DNA of 8,383 bases from Streptosporangiaceae bacterium (GTDB lineage: Bacteria > Actinomycetota > Actinomycetes > Streptosporangiales > Streptosporangiaceae), in the NCBI GenBank assembly GCA_030042885.1, contig JASHYW010000008.1, positions 1 to 8,383 of the forward strand, read 5' to 3'. The position numbers were made by a program, and so were the translations under genes. The notes beneath the pieces were generated by a model, which made no database searches, had not been told where the DNA came from, and was given only the letters and a program-made list of their open reading frames with translations. Shown piece by piece: positions 6,635-8,383 of this stretch. Every line of letters starts with the position of its first letter. The first letter of the stretch is position 1.

Positions 6635-7828
6635 TTATCCGCCGGGGCCGGGGGAGCCGCTGGGGGGGTCCGGGGAGCCCGGATCTGGTCCGGTCCGGCG
6701 GTGCGCGAGCAGGGCCATCAGCATCCACCCGCCGATGAGGATCATCCAGAAGTTGACCAGGCGGTACGCGAGCACCGCCGCCAGCGCCGTCGACCTGTGC
6801 AGTCCGGCGGCGGTCAGTGCGGCCGTCAGCGTCAGCTCGACGAGCGCGAATCCTCCTGGTGTGATTCCAGTACTGCCGACCGCGGCGCCTGCGCCGTAGA
6901 CGAGCAGCAGGCTGTGCCAGGGAATGGGCTGGCCCGTAGCCCGGATCGCGCAGGCCAGCGCTCCGCAGTCCGCAGCCCAGTTCAGCACGGCCAGCCCGAA
7001 TACCGCCGCGTAGCCCGGCAAGGGCAGCCGCAGGCTGGCGACCCGGTCCAGGAAGTCCTCGAGGCCGTCGACGCCTTGGGCGGGAACGCCGAGGATGCTT
7101 CTGGATAGGCCAACCAGCCAGGCGATGACCTGGTGCAGGAGTTTGCGGAAGTTCTGGTAGCGCAGCGCGAGCAGCACGGTGGCGCCGGGGACGATGAACA
7201 CGAAGGCGCCGAAGAGACCGGCCGCACTGGCCAGCGATGCGTTGCCTGCGAGCGCGCCAATCACCAGCAGGAAGGCGAGCGCGGAGGTGGAGAAGATCGC
7301 CGACACGGCGAGCATCCACCCGGTGGTCGCCGCGTCCACGCCGTGCCTGCGGAACTGCCGGTAAGAGAAGACCAGCGCCAGCTCCGCGCCGGCGAACGGC
7401 ACGGAGATCGATAGCGCGTTCGCCGCGTAGGTGATCGCCATCACCGAGCCGAAACTGGCCGGCTGGCCATTGCCTCGTATGAGCAGCATCCTGCTGAGCC
7501 CGAAGCTCGTCAGCGAGACCGCCTCCGATGCCAGGGCGAGGAGGAACCAGGCCCAGTTCAGGTGGGCTAGCACGTGCAGCGACTCAGCCAGGGTCTGGCG
7601 CTCGACCACAATCACGCTGACCAGGACCGCGATGGCCAGGGCAGTGAGCATGCCACGCCGCAGCCGGTATCGGCGTGGAGCCGGCGCTGATGCCAAATGC
7701 CGATCTGACGGGGCTGAGGCCGCGCCCCCCGACTCCGCCTCGGCCGGGGCGTCCACCCCGTCGGTCAAGGCAGCCGCTCCGCCCGCATCGGGCTGAGGAC
7801 TGACGAGGTAGACGGCATCATGGGACAA
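6635..7828 (-). CDS. Multi-pass membrane protein, LPG synthase TM/UPF0104 (YbhN) family
   Basis: Related to the transmembrane flippase-like domain of lysylphosphatidylglycerol synthase (PF03706 type). Members are integral inner-membrane proteins often suspected of lipid or isoprenoid-linked substrate translocation; the substrate here is unknown. Several hydrophobic helices are visible, beginning with MLTALAIAVLVSVIVV and ending with FWMILIGGWMLMALL. The family signature GSTGITPGGFALVEL is present, as is PFAGAELALVFSYRQFRRHGV. The tail after the last helix is Pro/Gly/Ser-rich. The start is uncertain: the frame stays open to 8362 but loses coding bias upstream of about 7830. I give the TTG at 7828 as the outer likely limit (397 residues). 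TTG 7882, GTG 7756 and ATG 7651 (338 residues, nearest the usual family length) are alternatives, none with a strong ribosome site. The stop is one base from the P450 start, so the two form an operon. Confidence 0.8.
   Translation of the reverse strand: MSHDAVYLVSPQPDAGGAAALTDGVDAPAEAESGGAASAPSDRHLASAPAPRRYRLRRGMLTALAIAVLVSVIVVERQTLAESLHVLAHLNWAWFLLALASEAVSLTSFGLSRMLLIRGNGQPASFGSVMAITYAANALSISVPFAGAELALVFSYRQFRRHGVDAATTGWMLAVSAIFSTSALAFLLVIGALAGNASLASAAGLFGAFVFIVPGATVLLALRYQNFRKLLHQVIAWLVGLSRSILGVPAQGVDGLEDFLDRVASLRLPLPGYAAVFGLAVLNWAADCGALACAIRATGQPIPWHSLLLVYGAGAAVGSTGITPGGFALVELTLTAALTAAGLHRSTALAAVLAYRLVNFWMILIGGWMLMALLAHRRTGPDPGSPDPPSGSPGPGG
6644..6675 (+). other. G-quadruplex motif at the membrane protein/P450 junction
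   Basis: Four guanine runs lie on the plus strand: G4 (6644-6647), G5 (6650-6654), G7 (6662-6668) and G4 (6672-6675), with loops of 2, 7 and 3 bases. Because both flanking genes are read leftward, the G-rich strand is the template strand and the mRNA is C-rich. The DNA encodes the Pro/Gly/Ser-rich tail of the membrane protein. Confidence 0.55.
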
Positions 7829-7900
7829 AATACCCCGTACCGGCCGCGTTACGTAAGGTCGGCGTGCCGGTGGCGTCGGCAACTCGTCCTGTATGCGCCG

Positions 7901-7940
7901 ATAATGCACATTATGTAAAGCGAAATTGGCATTATTGCAT
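7901..7940. promoter_or_regulatory. AT-rich operator/promoter candidate upstream of the membrane protein gene
   Basis: ATAATG-CA-CATTAT (7901-7914) is a 6-bp inverted repeat. A further CATTAT occurs at 7930-7935, exactly 21 bases (two helical turns) from the one at 7909-7914, and GCATTAT (7929-7935) is the complement of ATAATGC (7901-7907). On the minus strand CATAAT (7915-7910) could serve as a -10 box for the leftward operon. No clear -35 is seen. The AT-rich patch stands out from its GC-rich surroundings. Confidence 0.4.
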
Positions 7941-8210
7941 CCGATCACGACCGGGCGACCCGACGGGAGCCATGCAGTGAAGCCGTCATCACTGGTGCGA
8001 AAGACGCTCGGTGACCATGGAGGTCGGCAGGCCTCAGCCGGCCGACGAGGTGAAGAACTTCTCGTTCTGCGGCTGCGTCCGTCGGCTATGGGAGACCCTC
8101 CTGGACCAGCGGTACCGCCGTATACGGCGCGCCGCCGCTTGGCGAGGACCTTGCCCGTGCACAGCGGACGATAAGGAAGAGCACTCCCCTGCACTTTCAA
8201 CCTATAACGC
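7941..8210. other. Central part of the divergent intergenic region, no established gene
   Basis: Open frames cross this stretch on both strands but none has a convincing ribosome site or a recognisable family. One plus-strand frame (8017-8250) keeps high third-position GC for about 40 codons and then degrades; it is listed separately. A 14-bp palindrome sits at 8116-8129. The region is unusually long for a promoter spacer in such a gene-dense genome and may hold a relic or an unrecognised small gene. Confidence 0.4.
8116..8129. repeat. Perfect 14-bp palindrome
   Basis: CGCCGTATACGGCG is self-complementary over its full length, in the middle of the divergent intergenic region and about 180 bases upstream of the helR-like leader. 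It may be a regulator site; a chance match in GC-rich DNA is possible. Confidence 0.3.
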
Positions 8211-8238
8211 ACCCGGGGACTTGTGGCAAGACCCGGGT
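8211..8238. promoter_or_regulatory. RAE-like inverted repeat (rifamycin-associated element)
   Basis: The core GGGA-CTTG-TGG-CAAG-ACCC (8216-8234) agrees at 16 of 19 positions with the RAE as I remember it, GGGGCTTGCGGCAAGCCCC. RAEs are found upstream of rifamycin-inducible resistance genes in actinomycetes, including helR. The symmetry extends outward with ACCC and GGGT arms to 8211 and 8238, allowing one bulged G and an A-A mismatch. It lies about 80 bases before a leader ORF and the helR-like start and overlaps the putative -35 region, the expected place for such an element. Confidence 0.7.
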
Positions 8239-8251
8239 CGTGCCGCATAAT
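8221..8251 (+). promoter_or_regulatory. Candidate promoter of the helR-like gene
   Basis: TTGTGG (8221-8226, inside the RAE-like repeat) and CATAAT (8246-8251) are separated by 19 bases. The -10 box is good (5 of 6); the -35 is weak and the spacing long, as is common where an activator assists. Transcription would start near 8258, leaving about 35 bases before the leader ORF. Confidence 0.45.
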
Positions 8252-8292
8252 CGCTGGCCGGGGCCAGAACCAATGGAAATGGGAGTCGCGAA

Positions 8293-8313
8293 ATGCGTGT
8301 GTTGTTGACGTGA
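8293..8313 (+). CDS. Six-codon leader ORF upstream of the helR-like gene
   Basis: ATG 8293 opens the peptide MRVLLT, whose TGA (8311-8313) overlaps the downstream GTG (8310-8312) as GTGA. GGGAG (8281-8285) stands seven bases before the ATG, whereas the downstream GTG has no ribosome site of its own, so ribosomes may reach it only by re-initiation. A second small frame, 11 codons from ATG 8273, overlaps this one in another frame. Alternatively a two-base frameshift here would fuse MRVLL to VNPGTTS and make the ATG the real gene start; this cannot be settled by reading. Confidence 0.35.
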   Translation: MRVLLT

Positions 8314-8383
8314 ATCCCGGGACTACCAGTGCGTTTGACCTTCCCGACCTCCTCAGTGCCAAGGCCGACCCGGCGCTGATCGC
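8310..8383 (+). CDS. helR: N-terminal fragment of a putative HelR (HelD-like RNA polymerase-recycling ATPase)
   Basis: Only 24 complete codons are visible before the window ends. They include TSAFDLPDLLSAKADPALIA, which resembles from memory the N-terminus of actinobacterial HelR proteins (a TSAFDLP segment followed by KADPALIA). HelR is a superfamily 1 helicase-like ATPase that displaces rifamycins from RNA polymerase and gives rifamycin tolerance or resistance. No ATPase motif is in view, so the call rests on this short match plus the RAE-like element upstream, which is known to control helR in streptomycetes. GTG 8310 is used because the resemblance starts at its second or third residue; it overlaps a leader ORF stop. 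Confidence 0.5.
   Translation, partial: MNPGTTSAFDLPDLLSAKADPALI

Larger units (their letters stand above)
8017..8250 (+). pseudogene. Possible small ORF or gene relic, Cys-rich
   Basis: From ATG 8017 (or GTG 8011) a 77-codon frame encodes a peptide with FSFCGC and PCPC cysteine pairs and a basic segment (DQRYRRIRRAAAWRG). The first ~42 codons have strong GC preference at the third position; the last ~30 do not, and they run through the RAE-like repeat and the -10-like box. No Shine-Dalgarno site precedes it. I do not recognise it. It could be a decayed gene, a genuine small protein or chance. Confidence 0.2.

Noticed and set aside
6635..8362. Membrane protein frame extended to ATG 8362 (575 residues)
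   Set aside because: The extra ~180 residues are basic, low-complexity and lack coding bias, and would run antisense through the RAE-like element and the helR-like start. The family starts near the first helix at about 7650.
1..8383. CRISPR arrays, tRNA or rRNA genes, insertion sequences
   Set aside because: No regularly spaced repeats, cloverleaf-like sequence, rRNA signatures, transposase frames or terminal inverted repeats were seen.

Overview
The window is high-GC DNA with strong third-position GC bias and several GTG starts. Gene content (a DyP/encapsulin pair, oligopeptidase B, a cytochrome P450, a YbhN-type membrane protein and a putative HelR start) points to an actinomycete (Actinomycetota). 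The genus cannot be fixed from the sequence alone.

Layout. Positions 1-825 (+) hold the 3' part of a divergent ribose-phosphate pyrophosphokinase, cut by the window edge. It converges on an S9 oligopeptidase B-like gene (822-2993, -), and the two share one CTAG that is a stop on both strands. A 175-bp divergent promoter region (2994-3168) follows. Next is a two-gene operon: a DyP-type peroxidase (3169-4254, +) whose C-terminus ends in a classical encapsulin cargo-loading peptide, and the encapsulin shell protein (4251-5063, +), overlapping by ATGA. Together these specify a peroxidase-loaded protein nanocompartment. A leftward series of three genes comes after: a small acidic hypothetical protein (5081-5389), a cytochrome P450 (5449-6633), and a multi-helix membrane protein of the lysylphosphatidylglycerol synthase TM/UPF0104 (YbhN) family (6635 to about 7828). 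The membrane protein is transcribed first and is one nucleotide from the P450, so they are probably co-transcribed.

The last ~550 bp (7829-8383) is a divergent regulatory region. On its left is an AT-rich cluster of ATAATG/CATTAT half-sites upstream of the membrane-protein gene. On its right is an inverted repeat (8211-8238) that closely resembles the rifamycin-associated element (RAE), followed by a -10-like box, a six-codon leader ORF with its own ribosome site, and a GTG-started reading frame running off the window. The first residues of that frame resemble the N-terminus of HelR, the HelD-like ATPase that protects RNA polymerase from rifamycins. The RAE, leader peptide and helR-like start together suggest a rifamycin-inducible resistance gene beginning at the right edge.

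The systems described in most detail by the sequence are the DyP-encapsulin nanocompartment and the putative RAE-leader-HelR module. Less expected details are the GSL-duplicated cargo peptide whose Lys-Arg-Ser codons double as the encapsulin ribosome site, the AT-rich hairpin inside the oligopeptidase tail, and a four-run G-quadruplex motif at the membrane protein/P450 junction.
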